Shown here one piece after another: positions 54,243 to 63,153 of a DNA stretch of 64,000 nt. The notes under the pieces were generated by a model. It was not told where the DNA came from and did no database searches. It saw nothing but the letters and a program-made list of their open reading frames with translations. Both the position numbers and the translations under genes were made by a program. Positions within the stretch are counted from its first letter, which is position 1. Every line of letters starts with the position of its first letter. The stretch comes from Owenweeksia sp048267305 (lineage in GTDB: Bacteria > Bacteroidota > Bacteroidia > Flavobacteriales > Schleiferiaceae): contig JBLWXT010000013.1 in assembly GCA_048267305.1 (NCBI GenBank), positions 1-64,000 of the forward strand. The letters are read 5' to 3'.

Positions 54243-54629
54243 ATGAAAAAGGTTTTCACAGCTTTATTTCTGATTGGCATACTGGCTTTTACCTGGATTT
54301 CCAAGGTGGCTATTACCGCTGATTTTATCATCCGGCAAGACTACATTGCCAAAACTCTTTGTGAAAACCGTGACAAGCCAGACATGCACTGCAACGGAAA
54401 ATGTGTGCTGATGCAAAAACTAAATCTGGTCGATGACAAATCGGAAGAGCCCCTTACCCTGCCGGAAGCACTTCGCATCGAGATTTCATCTTTTTTAATA
54501 TCCGATTCACTATTTGAGGTCCAGCTGCAAAGTACCCCCGATTTATCACATCCAGCTCCACGCTCTGTGAATCTCTTTCCAAGCATTTTTCCACAGGATA
54601 TTTTCCATCCCCCAAGGCCACAGGTGTAG
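54243..54629 (+). CDS. Small CNGKC-motif exported protein, probable copper-related
   Basis: 128 residues. One hydrophobic N-terminal segment (about 4-24) acts as signal or anchor. The striking part is LCENRDKPDMHCNGKCVLMQ with three cysteines, a His and Met residues, a pattern I associate with small Bacteroidota proteins beside metal genes. The C-terminus is Pro-rich with HP and HPP pairs. It precedes the MbnP-like gene by 135 bases in the same direction. A copper-handling role is inferred from neighbours and ligands only. Confidence 0.65.
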   Translation: MKKVFTALFLIGILAFTWISKVAITADFIIRQDYIAKTLCENRDKPDMHCNGKCVLMQKLNLVDDKSEEPLTLPEALRIEISSFLISDSLFEVQLQSTPDLSHPAPRSVNLFPSIFPQDIFHPPRPQV

Positions 54630-54764
54630 TCCCCACTCGTACCTCACATTAACGCGTACCTATTGCCGGAAGCTTTGCTGTTCCATCCATAATGGAATAC
54701 AGCTGCCTCTTTGCGCAATCTATATACGCAAGTATTTCAAAAACAAAATCTTAAAAAAATTATA

Positions 54765-55538
54765 ATGAAAATTTTCAAAAACATGGGTCTCCTGGCCCTA
54801 ATGGGCTCTATGGTGTTTGCAGTATCCTGCGATAAAAATGATGACACAGTTGAACCCACTCCCGAAACTAAAAAAGGTGAATTTGCCATAGAACTGGAGC
54901 ATCTGTTTGACGGCAGTGAATTCAAGTTTAATCAGGATTTCACAACCGGTTCGGCTGAAACAGTACAGTTTACCACCGTACGCTACTACCTTACCAATAT
55001 TAAGCTTGAAAAAATGGATGGCACCATCTGGGCCGAAGAAGACAGCTACCACCTGATAGATGCCGGTGATGCCTCATCAACCTTGCTAAGCCTTGAAAAT
55101 GTACCTGTAGGTGAATACCATAAAATCAGCTATATGATAGGTGTAGATAGTGCCCACAACGTAAGTGGTGCTCAGGAAGGCGCCTTAAGCCCATCTAACA
55201 ATATGTTTTGGAGCTGGAACAATGGCTACATTTTCTTTAAGATTGAAGGAACCTCTCCACAAGCTGCTTCAGGTAATTTTGCGTATCACGTTGGTGGATT
55301 TTCAGGTGCCAACAATGCCATCACCACCAAAGAGCTGATGATGCACAACCACATGTTGAACATATCGCCTGATGCCAAACCTCAGATACACATAAAAGTA
55401 GACCTAAAAATGGCATTTGATGGAATGCATGCAGTAAGTGTAGCTACTACAGAAAAAGTACACATGCCTGGAATGATGGCAGTACATCTGGCGCATAATT
55501 TCAACATGGCCTTTTCACTAGACCATATCCACGATTAA
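54765..55538 (+). CDS. MbnP-like copper-binding lipoprotein
   Basis: 257 residues from the ATG at 54765, giving lipobox FAVSC (Cys22); the longer frame starts without a signal. The fold pattern matches the MbnP family: GEFAIELEHLFDGSEF, VQFTTVRYYLTNIKLE, YHLIDA, GVDSAHNVSGA, MFWSWNNGYIFFKIEG, and a His- and Met-rich C-terminus (HNHML, HIKVDL, HMPGMMAVHLAHN, DHIHD). Studied MbnP proteins bind copper after their partner MbnH converts a tryptophan to kynurenine; the conserved Trp region is present here. The MbnH-like gene follows directly. Confidence 0.82.
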   Translation: MKIFKNMGLLALMGSMVFAVSCDKNDDTVEPTPETKKGEFAIELEHLFDGSEFKFNQDFTTGSAETVQFTTVRYYLTNIKLEKMDGTIWAEEDSYHLIDAGDASSTLLSLENVPVGEYHKISYMIGVDSAHNVSGAQEGALSPSNNMFWSWNNGYIFFKIEGTSPQAASGNFAYHVGGFSGANNAITTKELMMHNHMLNISPDAKPQIHIKVDLKMAFDGMHAVSVATTEKVHMPGMMAVHLAHNFNMAFSLDHIHD

Positions 55539-55560
55539 TTTGTTTCTTAAGATAAAAATA

Positions 55561-56598
55561 GTGTTGAACAAAAAAGGATGCCTGCTGTACGCAGTGGGCA
55601 TCCTTTTGCTTTTTATGGGTTGCCAGCCCGAAGAAACTGTATTACAACCCGTATCCTTTTTAGAGCTGCAAGTACCTCCTCACTTTCCGCAACCAGTTTA
55701 CAGTTTTGAAAATAACCCCACAACACCCGCTGGCTTTAAGTTGGGCCGTAAGCTTTTTTATGACCCCCTACTTTCTAAAAATGGCACGATTTCCTGTGGC
55801 AGCTGCCACTTTCAGGAGGCTGGTTTCTCTGACCCCGGCAAGGCATTTAGCTTAGGCGTTGATGGAAAACCGGGGCTACGAAATGCGCCCGCACTGGCCA
55901 ATCTGGCTTGGTTTCCCCTGTTTATGGCAGATGGAGGAATAAATCACATCGAGGTAATGCCCATCGCACCCCTTACTGATTCACTCGAAATGGCCGAAGA
56001 TCTTAATAACGTATTGGCCAAACTGCAAAAACACCCGGAATACCCAGACCTATTCAAAACCGCATTTGATAGCGATAGCATTACTGATCAAAAAATGCTG
56101 TACGCCTTGGCGCAGTTTATGGGCCTCATGGTGTCTGCCAGCAGTAAATATGACCATGTAATAAAGGGTGAAGACCATTTTAACGAAAGTGAAAAAAGGG
56201 GCTACACACTTTTTAAGCAAAACTGTGGCAGCTGCCATAAAGAGCCATTGCTTACTGACTTTAGCTTTCGTAATAACGGCCTTGATATACAATCAAAAGA
56301 TGCCGGCCGGGCGCGTGTAACACAAAACGAAAGCGATTATGGAAAATTTAAGGTGCCTAGCCTAAGGAATGTGGAATTGACATACCCTTATATGCACGAT
56401 GGCCGCTTTACAACTCTTAGCGAAGTTCTTGATCATTATACAAACGGAATACAATCCGCGCCAAACCTTGATCCCGAATTAATAAACCCTATTCAAATGA
56501 ATTCACAGGACAAAGAAGACCTACTCCGTTTTTTATCCACTTTAACTGATTATGAGTATATATCGGATCCTTCCTTTTCCAAATCAAATACAAATTGA
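55561..56598 (+). CDS. MbnH-like di-heme cytochrome c peroxidase family lipoprotein
   Basis: 345 residues from GTG at 55561, which gives a lipoprotein signal with lipobox LLFMGC (Cys21); the open frame extends back to a TTG at 55540. No ATG precedes the signal. Two CGSCH heme sites are visible: one in ISCGSCHFQEAGFSDPG and one in NCGSCHKEPLLTDF, plus PSLRNVELTYPYMHDGRF. This is the MauG/CcpA superfamily. Adjacent to an MbnP-like gene it is probably the MbnH partner that modifies a Trp. Gap to mbnP stop is 22 bases. Confidence 0.85.
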   Translation: MLNKKGCLLYAVGILLLFMGCQPEETVLQPVSFLELQVPPHFPQPVYSFENNPTTPAGFKLGRKLFYDPLLSKNGTISCGSCHFQEAGFSDPGKAFSLGVDGKPGLRNAPALANLAWFPLFMADGGINHIEVMPIAPLTDSLEMAEDLNNVLAKLQKHPEYPDLFKTAFDSDSITDQKMLYALAQFMGLMVSASSKYDHVIKGEDHFNESEKRGYTLFKQNCGSCHKEPLLTDFSFRNNGLDIQSKDAGRARVTQNESDYGKFKVPSLRNVELTYPYMHDGRFTTLSEVLDHYTNGIQSAPNLDPELINPIQMNSQDKEDLLRFLSTLTDYEYISDPSFSKSNTN

Positions 56599-56600
56599 AC

Positions 56601-57533
56601 ATGAAACCCGTGTTAAAATACTTTACATTTTTTTTTCTTTTTACTACCCTGGAATTGGCTGCCTGTGATGTGTGCGGATGTGCCTCCGGCACCAATTATA
56701 TGGGCGTACTACCGCAGTTTAACAAAAATCTCATCGGCATTCGCTTTGGATATGGAAACTCAATTCACCCCGTTAGCAACTTCAACACCAACGATCTGAC
56801 TAGCCAAGTATTGGAAGACCAATTTTATACTTCCGAGCTACGTCTGCGCTACTTTTTAGAAGATCGTTGGCAGCTTTTTGTAAATGTGCCATACGCAGTT
56901 CATCAGCGACTGGAAACTCAACGCACTACAACTATTGAAGGCATTGGGGACATCAATCTAAACTTAAACTACACCTTAATTGACTATGGCGACAGCATTA
57001 GCTCGGACTGGAAAAACCTATTACTACTTGGAGGTGGTGTGGAATTACCTACCGGCATGTACCAACAGCGGGATGATACCAAACTAATGCTACCTGCCCT
57101 TTTTCAAATTGGTTCCGGTGCTTTTCAGTATAACCTAAATCTGATACACACTATTCGCTACCGTACGTGGGGCCTTAATACCAATCTTCGCTATACTTAC
57201 CGTGGCGAAAACGAATTAAAGTATGATTATGGAAACCAAGTTAGCGGTGCTTTAGCCCTTTTCTACTGGGCAGAAACAAAAAAAATGGCATTTCTGCCAA
57301 GTATTGGTATTAGTGTAGACCACTTTGAAAAAGACTATCAATATGACGTGCTGAAGCCATATACCGGTGGAACTCTAACAAATTTTACCGCTGCACTTGA
57401 TGTATACATTAACCGCTTTATGCTACAGGCATTTGTTCAGGTTCCCGTATCTCAAAATATACCTTCCTCCCAACCCTCTTCTAATTTTAATGTTGGTGCA
57501 GGATTGAGTGTTTTTCTGGGTAAAAGAAATTAA
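56601..57533 (+). CDS. Outer-membrane-barrel-like protein with CDVCGC motif
   Basis: 310 residues from the ATG at 56601, two bases after the preceding stop; an earlier TTG overlaps that stop and is rejected. A signal peptide (about 1-20) is followed at once by CDVCGCASG, a cluster of three cysteines at the mature N-terminus suited to metal binding. The body is alternating strands with aromatic ends (IGIRFGYGNS, SELRLRYFLEDRWQLFVNVPYA, INLNLNYTLIDYGD) ending GLSVFLGKRN, typical of an outer-membrane barrel. Last gene of the putative copper operon. Transport of copper is inference. Confidence 0.72.
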   Translation: MKPVLKYFTFFFLFTTLELAACDVCGCASGTNYMGVLPQFNKNLIGIRFGYGNSIHPVSNFNTNDLTSQVLEDQFYTSELRLRYFLEDRWQLFVNVPYAVHQRLETQRTTTIEGIGDINLNLNYTLIDYGDSISSDWKNLLLLGGGVELPTGMYQQRDDTKLMLPALFQIGSGAFQYNLNLIHTIRYRTWGLNTNLRYTYRGENELKYDYGNQVSGALALFYWAETKKMAFLPSIGISVDHFEKDYQYDVLKPYTGGTLTNFTAALDVYINRFMLQAFVQVPVSQNIPSSQPSSNFNVGAGLSVFLGKRN

Positions 57534-57630
57534 CCCGTAAATTCAAAAAACACTTGTTGCATATAGCTTTAGAGTACAAATATGTTGCGATAAGAAAGGT
57601 GTATTCTTTTTTACAATACCTTTTTAAAGA

Positions 57631-57659
57631 TTGAGCTAATGGAAAATTCCCTATTTTTC
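57631..57659 (+). promoter_or_regulatory. Probable promoter of the membrane-protein gene
   Basis: TTG (57631-57633), 18 bases, then TATTTTTC (57652-57659), one mismatch to TAnnTTTG. It lies 24 bases before the ATG at 57683. The 57534-57630 stretch has no terminator I can see. Confidence 0.45.
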
Positions 57660-57682
57660 AACATTAGGCTTAATTTTCTTTA

Positions 57683-59089
57683 ATGACTTTACAAAAAGGC
57701 TTTCTACACCGGAAGCTGCTTTTTTCGGAAATACCTGTTACCCGTAAGTATATAGGGCCCTTTATGGGGGTACTGGTTGCCATAACCTTTTACGCACTTT
57801 TATATTTCTGCAGGGATATCTGCAGGGATTTATCAGCTCGTCAACCCGAGTTCTTTTGGGAACTTACCAACGAAGAGCTAAACTTTTATAACTTTTTTTA
57901 CGCGGCCATTTCCAGCCTACTCGGGCAATCGGTATGTTTTAATATTTGGTTCTACCGTTCTCGTCAAATGTTTTCCCTACCAGCGCTTTTCAGGATAAGG
58001 ATACTAAACGACCAAAACGTTCTCATCTGGTATTTTTTAGCCTGGTTTGGAAAATTGGCCTTCGTATTCTGGATTTTCTTTGGTTTAACATTTTGGGGCG
58101 GGCATTATATTTTTAGCTTTTATCCGGATTATAAATTACTATTCTACCTGGTTTTGGCTGTGCTGTTTTTACAGTCATGGAACAGCTTTCGCCAACTCTT
58201 TGCACAACAAAGCCTCAAATGGATGTTGACATCAGTCATAATCCTTGGTCTGTTCTCACTCGCACTTTCAAGGGTTAATTTTAAAGATCAGGAGGCTTTT
58301 CAGAAGAGGAAGCAAGAGGGCAGTGTGTATCATAAATATGATTTTGAGTTACCCAGAACCGCATATTATAGAAACGATTACAATGCATACTTAGCCGCTA
58401 AGATTAAAGTGGTTATTGACTCCTCTAAGGTTAAAGAACCCTATTCTATATTTATAGAGGGGCAATCGATTTCATTAGAAGGGGTTAGCTATGACATTCA
58501 GCAATTCGTGAATGACCTGAATGAGGCCGAAAGGCATTATGCTTTCACGCAATTATATATAGATAGCAGGGTAGCAATCTCATTTGTTGAAAAGGTAAAA
58601 GAAGAAGTAGCACGCGCTGGCATAAGAAAGGTATTTTATATGGTTGTGCCTGAAAATCCTGAGTATGATGTGCGATACTATAATAATCTTGGAATTCCTG
58701 ACAGAGTGCAGGTTCCAAACCCTCTTTACTCTATTGACACCGAGTTTATAGTCTACAACGGAGAGTTTATCCCCTCACCTCCTCCTGTGGTTATAAAACA
58801 ACTTAAAATAAACACGGAAAAATTTGATCAGGCCAGCATGGCCCGGACCCTCCAACTACAAATGGATCAAAAACCTGATAGGATAATCCGCTACAGCTAC
58901 AACCCCACTGACAATTTTTCAAAATACATAAAGGTATTATCCGCGGCTCATATAGCTATCGATAATCAAAGAGAAGAGGAGGCTTTACAGAAGTATCAGA
59001 AAAGTTTTAATGACCTTCCCTGGCAATATCAAATGGAGCTTGAAAGCAAATATTCATTGCATTTTCAGGCCGCCCCTAAGGAGAAATAG
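57683..59089 (+). CDS. Membrane protein with ExbD-like C-terminal domain
   Basis: 468 residues. About five membrane helices occupy residues 24-195. A periplasmic or cytoplasmic soluble part follows, in which residues about 215-345 recall the ExbD/TolR fold: KIKVVIDSSK, then QLYIDSRVAISFVEKVKEEVARAGIRKVFYMVVPE, like the ExbD strand-helix-strand with a residue pattern of v.i.aD..v.y..v..v.d....aGi.kv. The C-terminal 100 residues are unassigned. I do not recognise the full architecture. It stands alone. Confidence 0.6.
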   Translation: MTLQKGFLHRKLLFSEIPVTRKYIGPFMGVLVAITFYALLYFCRDICRDLSARQPEFFWELTNEELNFYNFFYAAISSLLGQSVCFNIWFYRSRQMFSLPALFRIRILNDQNVLIWYFLAWFGKLAFVFWIFFGLTFWGGHYIFSFYPDYKLLFYLVLAVLFLQSWNSFRQLFAQQSLKWMLTSVIILGLFSLALSRVNFKDQEAFQKRKQEGSVYHKYDFELPRTAYYRNDYNAYLAAKIKVVIDSSKVKEPYSIFIEGQSISLEGVSYDIQQFVNDLNEAERHYAFTQLYIDSRVAISFVEKVKEEVARAGIRKVFYMVVPENPEYDVRYYNNLGIPDRVQVPNPLYSIDTEFIVYNGEFIPSPPPVVIKQLKINTEKFDQASMARTLQLQMDQKPDRIIRYSYNPTDNFSKYIKVLSAAHIAIDNQREEEALQKYQKSFNDLPWQYQMELESKYSLHFQAAPKEK

Positions 59090-59100
59090 ACTTAGCAGCC

Positions 59101-60507
59101 CTACCTCACCATCAATTTTCTGTAAGCTCTTTTTTCATCCTGAGCAACTTCAAGAGTGTACATACCTGTAGCCCAACTTGCGGTGTTTACGGCTTGCTGA
59201 GGGCCAACCTCCTTTATCATAACTAACTGCCCAGAAGGATTAACAACTCTGATTTTAACAGTTTTGTCAAAGCCATCCAGTTTAAACCAATTACCTGCCG
59301 GGTTAGGATAAACCTCCAAATTCACCGCAAAAGCCAATTCATCAATACCTATGGAGCACTTCGTTCTTTTGGATAAAAAGAAACCCAAAGCACCTTGTAG
59401 AGAGGGTACCACACAGCTACCATGATTATAAGCTCCCTTATCCACTGCGGTAACATTGGCCCCATTAGCAGTCATGGCCAATTCTGCATCCAGGGAGTTT
59501 TGAAAATTCACCTGCTCATCCAATGTACAATAGTAAAGTTGCATAGGGAATAATGGTTTCCAATCGTAATTATCCTGTGCTACAAGAGCTTGCCAAAGAG
59601 GATGGGTTTTACCCACCGAGTCATTCTTAAAGTTTGCCAAAACCGAATCCTGTAAAAATCCCGAAAGGGTATTGGGTAAAAGAGCATTTACCACAGACAT
59701 GTCATAGTTGCCATCAAAATAGGGTGGAATAAGAGTATCGTATGGAGATTTTAAGATCTCTGAATAATTTTGATAAATATTGCCATACACCCTGTTCATA
59801 GAAAAAAGCAAATAACATATATAGCCCGGATTGCTGTATGGCGCATTTGAAACAAGTACTTCAGCCTGACTTCCACTTAAAAAATAAGGGCCACTTGCCG
59901 GACCCGCTCCTATGAGGTTAAACTCCGCTGTAAGGCTATTATCCTGAATATACTTTGCGGTAGCCATAGCAGCGTGCCCACCTTGCGAATATCCGGTTAC
60001 AAAGGTTTCACCATTAAAGTATACGCCCAGTGAGTCTCCTAAATACTCTCTGGCCGCACGCATTAAATCGATAGTAGCTGTAGCTTCTGTTTCGGCATGT
60101 AGGTAGGGGTGTAAACCAGGGTTATCTCCCAAGCCCAAGTAATCAGGTGCTACGGCAATAGCCCCGGTGGAAGCCACCACTTTTGGAATCAGAGATTCAC
60201 CATTATCACGCGAGGGCACATCACTCCTCAAAAGCACTGTTCCATGATCATAAGCCACCATGGGTAATGAATCACAGCCCACGCCAGAGGGCACAACAAG
60301 CATCCCACTGGCTACAGTAGGAGTTCCATCCACATTAGTGGTGTTGTAGGTTATCTTATAGGCATCTACAGTGTAAATGGCCTTGGCGGTAAAAAGTGAA
60401 AAGGTTGTGGGAGGCGTTTTACCTATGTAGGTTGCACTAACAAAATGTTGAGAAATGGCAGTTGTGGAAAGGCCAACAAAGACCAACAGGGATAGAATTT
60501 TTTTCAT
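59101..60507 (-). CDS. Type IX-secreted alpha/beta hydrolase (secretory lipase-like)
   Basis: 468 residues with a signal peptide ending TAISQ. The hydrolase core has AYDHGTVLLRSDVPSR, APDYLGLGDNPGLHPYLH and the nucleophile elbow GYSQGGHA. This layout matches the secretory lipase/prolyl-oligopeptidase-like group that cuts esters. Residues about 395-468 are a type IX sorting domain (YPNPAG..., then MYTLEVAQDEKRAYRKLMVR-like end), so the protein is exported and likely surface bound or released. It is the fifth sorting-domain protein of the window. It does not carry the shared module. Confidence 0.88.
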   Translation of the reverse strand: MKKILSLLVFVGLSTTAISQHFVSATYIGKTPPTTFSLFTAKAIYTVDAYKITYNTTNVDGTPTVASGMLVVPSGVGCDSLPMVAYDHGTVLLRSDVPSRDNGESLIPKVVASTGAIAVAPDYLGLGDNPGLHPYLHAETEATATIDLMRAAREYLGDSLGVYFNGETFVTGYSQGGHAAMATAKYIQDNSLTAEFNLIGAGPASGPYFLSGSQAEVLVSNAPYSNPGYICYLLFSMNRVYGNIYQNYSEILKSPYDTLIPPYFDGNYDMSVVNALLPNTLSGFLQDSVLANFKNDSVGKTHPLWQALVAQDNYDWKPLFPMQLYYCTLDEQVNFQNSLDAELAMTANGANVTAVDKGAYNHGSCVVPSLQGALGFFLSKRTKCSIGIDELAFAVNLEVYPNPAGNWFKLDGFDKTVKIRVVNPSGQLVMIKEVGPQQAVNTASWATGMYTLEVAQDEKRAYRKLMVR

Positions 60508-60583
60508 GAAAATAGAATTGAGGCAAAAGGTAAGAAAAAACCGTTCCGAAGGTAAGGGAAACCGATGGTTAAATACTTAAATG

Positions 60584-60610
60584 AAAGAAGGGGCAAAATA
60601 CCCCTTCTTT
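60584..60610 (-). terminator. Terminator of the tRNA-Arg transcript
   Basis: AAAGAAGGGG (60584-60593) pairs with CCCCTTCTTT (60601-60610) around 7 bases. It is immediately downstream, on the minus strand, of the tRNA-Arg(CCG) gene. Confidence 0.85.
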
Positions 60611-60611
60611 G

Positions 60612-60683
60612 TAGCCCCGGCAGGAATCGAACCTGCATCCTAGGTACCGGAAACCTATATACTATCCATTGTACTACGGAGCC
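60612..60683 (-). tRNA. tRNA-Arg (anticodon CCG)
   Basis: 72 bases on the minus strand. Acceptor GGCTCCG pairs with CGGGGCT (with G-U pairs), T-arm GCAGGTTCGATTCCTGC, anticodon stem TAGGT/ACCTA with loop TTCCGGT, so the anticodon is CCG, reading CGG. CCA is not encoded. Confidence 0.93.
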
Positions 60684-60748
60684 GAATCGGTTACTTGTTG
60701 AAAGTGTGAAACCTTACAATTTATAACCTTGCACTTTTGATTTAAATG

Positions 60749-60820
60749 TAGCCCCGGCAGGAATCGAACCTGCATCTAAAGTTTAGGAAACTTCTATTCT
60801 ATCCATTGAACTACGGGGCC
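60749..60820 (-). tRNA. tRNA-Arg (anticodon CCT)
   Basis: 72 bases on the minus strand, same acceptor and T-arm as its neighbour. Acceptor GGCCCCG pairs with CGGGGCT; the anticodon stem GAAGT/ACTTT (one G-U) encloses TTCCTAA, so the anticodon is CCT, reading AGG. It is probably cotranscribed with the CCG gene. Confidence 0.93.
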
Positions 60821-60849
60821 AATACTACTTCATTCCAATACTAAAAAAA

Positions 60850-60927
60850 GAACCTGCATCTATAGTTCAGGAAACTTCCCTGCCCAACTTTGTCTTTCAG
60901 GCGGGTACTCTATCCATTGAACTACGA
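60850..60927 (-). pseudogene. Decayed tRNA-Arg(CCT) copy with an insertion
   Basis: On the minus strand it matches the neighbouring tRNA-Arg(CCT) through the D-arm (CGTAGTTCAATGGATAGA) and from the anticodon arm (GAAGTTTCCTGAACT) into the T-arm, which breaks off at GCAGGTTC. About 27 extra bases sit between D-arm and anticodon stem and can form an imperfect hairpin (CCCGCCT with GGGCAGG). Neither acceptor arm is intact, so no functional tRNA can form. Confidence 0.75.
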
Positions 60928-60985
60928 ATACTGTTTTAATGAGTCGGCAAAAGTATAATAACCGAGGCTAATTACAAGCTAAGTT

Positions 60986-63022
60986 TTACCTCACCACGCT
61001 GCCATTCCCAATCTCACTTCCCGGGCTGGCAAAAACCAGTTTCCCGTCTACATCTTCGGCCATCAATATCATGCCCTTGCTTTCCACACCGCGGATTTTG
61101 CGGGGCGCCAAATTCGCCAAAACAGAAACCTGCTTTCCAATAACATCTTCGGGTGTAAAGTGCTCGGCTATACCCGAAACAATGGTGCGCTGCTCTACAC
61201 CAATATCCACTTTGAGTTGAAGTAGCTTATCCGCCTTAGGCACTTTAAAGGCCTCCAGTATAGTTCCGGTGCGGATGTCCATTTTCATGAAATCATCAAA
61301 GGTTATTTCGTCTTTCAAAGCAGGAATATTTGTTTTGGGTTTATTACTCTCTTTAGTATCTGCCAGCTTCTGCAGCTGAGCTTCCACTTGTTCATCTTCC
61401 ACTTTTTCAAAAAGCAGTTCTCCTTTTTGGATGATATCGCCAGTAGCCAAAAACTCTTGTTTGGCGCAGTCATCCCAAGCTAATAAGTCTAAGCCTAGCC
61501 AACGTCTGAGCTTAGCTGAACTAAACGGCATAAAAGGTTCGCCCAACTGCGATAGTTGCGCTGCCACCTGTACAGCCACATGCATGATGGTTGCGGTGCG
61601 GTCTGCATCGGTTTTCACCTTTTTCCAGGGCTCTTCATCTGCCAGGTATTTATTTCCGGCCCGTGCAATACTCATATAGGCGGCCAGTGCTTCTCTAAAC
61701 TTATATTTAGATAATGACTCCCCTATCTTGGCAGGCGCAGATTGAAGCGTTGCCAGCATCTCCTTATCCTCCGATGTAAATTCTCCGGCAGCAGGCACCT
61801 TGCCCTCATAATACTTCTGCATAAGCACGAGCACACGGTTTACAAAGTTGCCATATATGGCTACCAGCTCACTGTTATTGCGGGTCTGGAAGTCTTTCCA
61901 GGTAAAATCATTGTCTTTGGTTTCGGGTGCAGCCGCACAAAGGGCATAGCGCAATGTATCCTGACGGTTTTCAAAATCCTCCAAATACTCGTGCAGCCAA
62001 ACCGCCCAGTTACGGCTGGTGGAAATCTTGTTGCCTTCCAAATTCAGAAACTCATTGGCAGGAACCTGATCAGCTAATATAAAATCACCATGCTCCATAA
62101 GCATAGCCGGGAAAATGATGCAATGGAATACGATATTATCTTTTCCGATAAAATGAACCAGCGAAGTTTCCTCATCCTTCCAGTACTTCTCCCAGTCATC
62201 ACCCATCAATTCCTTGGTGGCAGATATGTATCCAATTGGCGCATCAAACCAAACGTATAATACTTTTCCCTCCGCATCGGGCAATGGCACCTTTATTCCC
62301 CAGTCTAAATCACGGGTCATGGAGCGAGCCTGTAAACCACCCGCATCATCCAGCCAGCTCATGCATTGGCCATATACATTGGGTTTCCAGTCTTTATGTT
62401 TTTGGATGTATTCCTTAATCTTACCACTAAGGTGATCCAGGGGTAAAAACCAGTGTTTTGTGGTTTTTAAAATGGGCTGAGCACCACTCAATCGCGAGCG
62501 AGGGTTTATCAATTCCGTTGGACTTAGCGAGGCACCACAGTTTTCACACTGATCGCCATAGGCATTTTCAAAACCACAGTTGGGGCAAGTTCCTTCAATA
62601 TATCGGTCAGCCAAAAACTGTTCAGCCTCCGGATCAAAATATTGCTCGGTTTCCTTCTCTACAAATTTTCCTTTCTCGTAAAGATTAAGAAAAAAGTCCT
62701 GTGCCGTTTTATGGTGAATTTCCTTTGAGGTACGCGAGTAAATATCAAAGCTAATCCCAAATTCCGCGAAAGCGGACTTCATAATGCCGTTGTACTTATC
62801 TACAATTTCCTGAGGTGTTACGCCTTCGGCCTTGGCCTTCATAATAATGGCTACGCCATGTTCATCGCTTCCGCAGATAAACTTTACATCTTTACCACTT
62901 TGGCGCAGATAGCGAACGTAAATATCTGCCGGAAGGTAACAGCCCGCCAGGTGCCCAATATGCACGGGGCCATTGGCGTAAGGAAGTGCGGCTGTAACGG
63001 TATATCTTTTTGGTTCTGACAT
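60986..63022 (-). CDS. metG: Methionyl-tRNA synthetase
   Basis: 678 residues from the ATG at 63022 (MSEPKRYTVTAALPYANGPVHIGHLAG), which opens with the HIGH motif at 21-24. A zinc knuckle has CPNCGFENAYGDQCENCG. The KMSKS loop is KISTS in GNKISTSRNWAVW. An anticodon-binding helical domain follows, and the C-terminus is an EMAP-II-like tRNA-binding domain (MDIRTGTILEAFKVPKADKL, LANLAPRKIRGVESKGM). It charges initiator and elongator tRNA-Met. The longer frame adds a non-conserved 17-residue leader and is rejected. Confidence 0.96.
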   Translation of the reverse strand: MSEPKRYTVTAALPYANGPVHIGHLAGCYLPADIYVRYLRQSGKDVKFICGSDEHGVAIIMKAKAEGVTPQEIVDKYNGIMKSAFAEFGISFDIYSRTSKEIHHKTAQDFFLNLYEKGKFVEKETEQYFDPEAEQFLADRYIEGTCPNCGFENAYGDQCENCGASLSPTELINPRSRLSGAQPILKTTKHWFLPLDHLSGKIKEYIQKHKDWKPNVYGQCMSWLDDAGGLQARSMTRDLDWGIKVPLPDAEGKVLYVWFDAPIGYISATKELMGDDWEKYWKDEETSLVHFIGKDNIVFHCIIFPAMLMEHGDFILADQVPANEFLNLEGNKISTSRNWAVWLHEYLEDFENRQDTLRYALCAAAPETKDNDFTWKDFQTRNNSELVAIYGNFVNRVLVLMQKYYEGKVPAAGEFTSEDKEMLATLQSAPAKIGESLSKYKFREALAAYMSIARAGNKYLADEEPWKKVKTDADRTATIMHVAVQVAAQLSQLGEPFMPFSSAKLRRWLGLDLLAWDDCAKQEFLATGDIIQKGELLFEKVEDEQVEAQLQKLADTKESNKPKTNIPALKDEITFDDFMKMDIRTGTILEAFKVPKADKLLQLKVDIGVEQRTIVSGIAEHFTPEDVIGKQVSVLANLAPRKIRGVESKGMILMAEDVDGKLVFASPGSEIGNGSVVR

Positions 63023-63153
63023 TCGTCTGTATTGTGATTTTGAAGCCGCAAAAGTAGGGAAGTTATGGACCACAGCCCATAGCCGACAAACAACAGATTA
63101 AGCCCCCCACTCCCAATAAAATTTCAGGATAGCACAAATGCTATAAACTGAGA

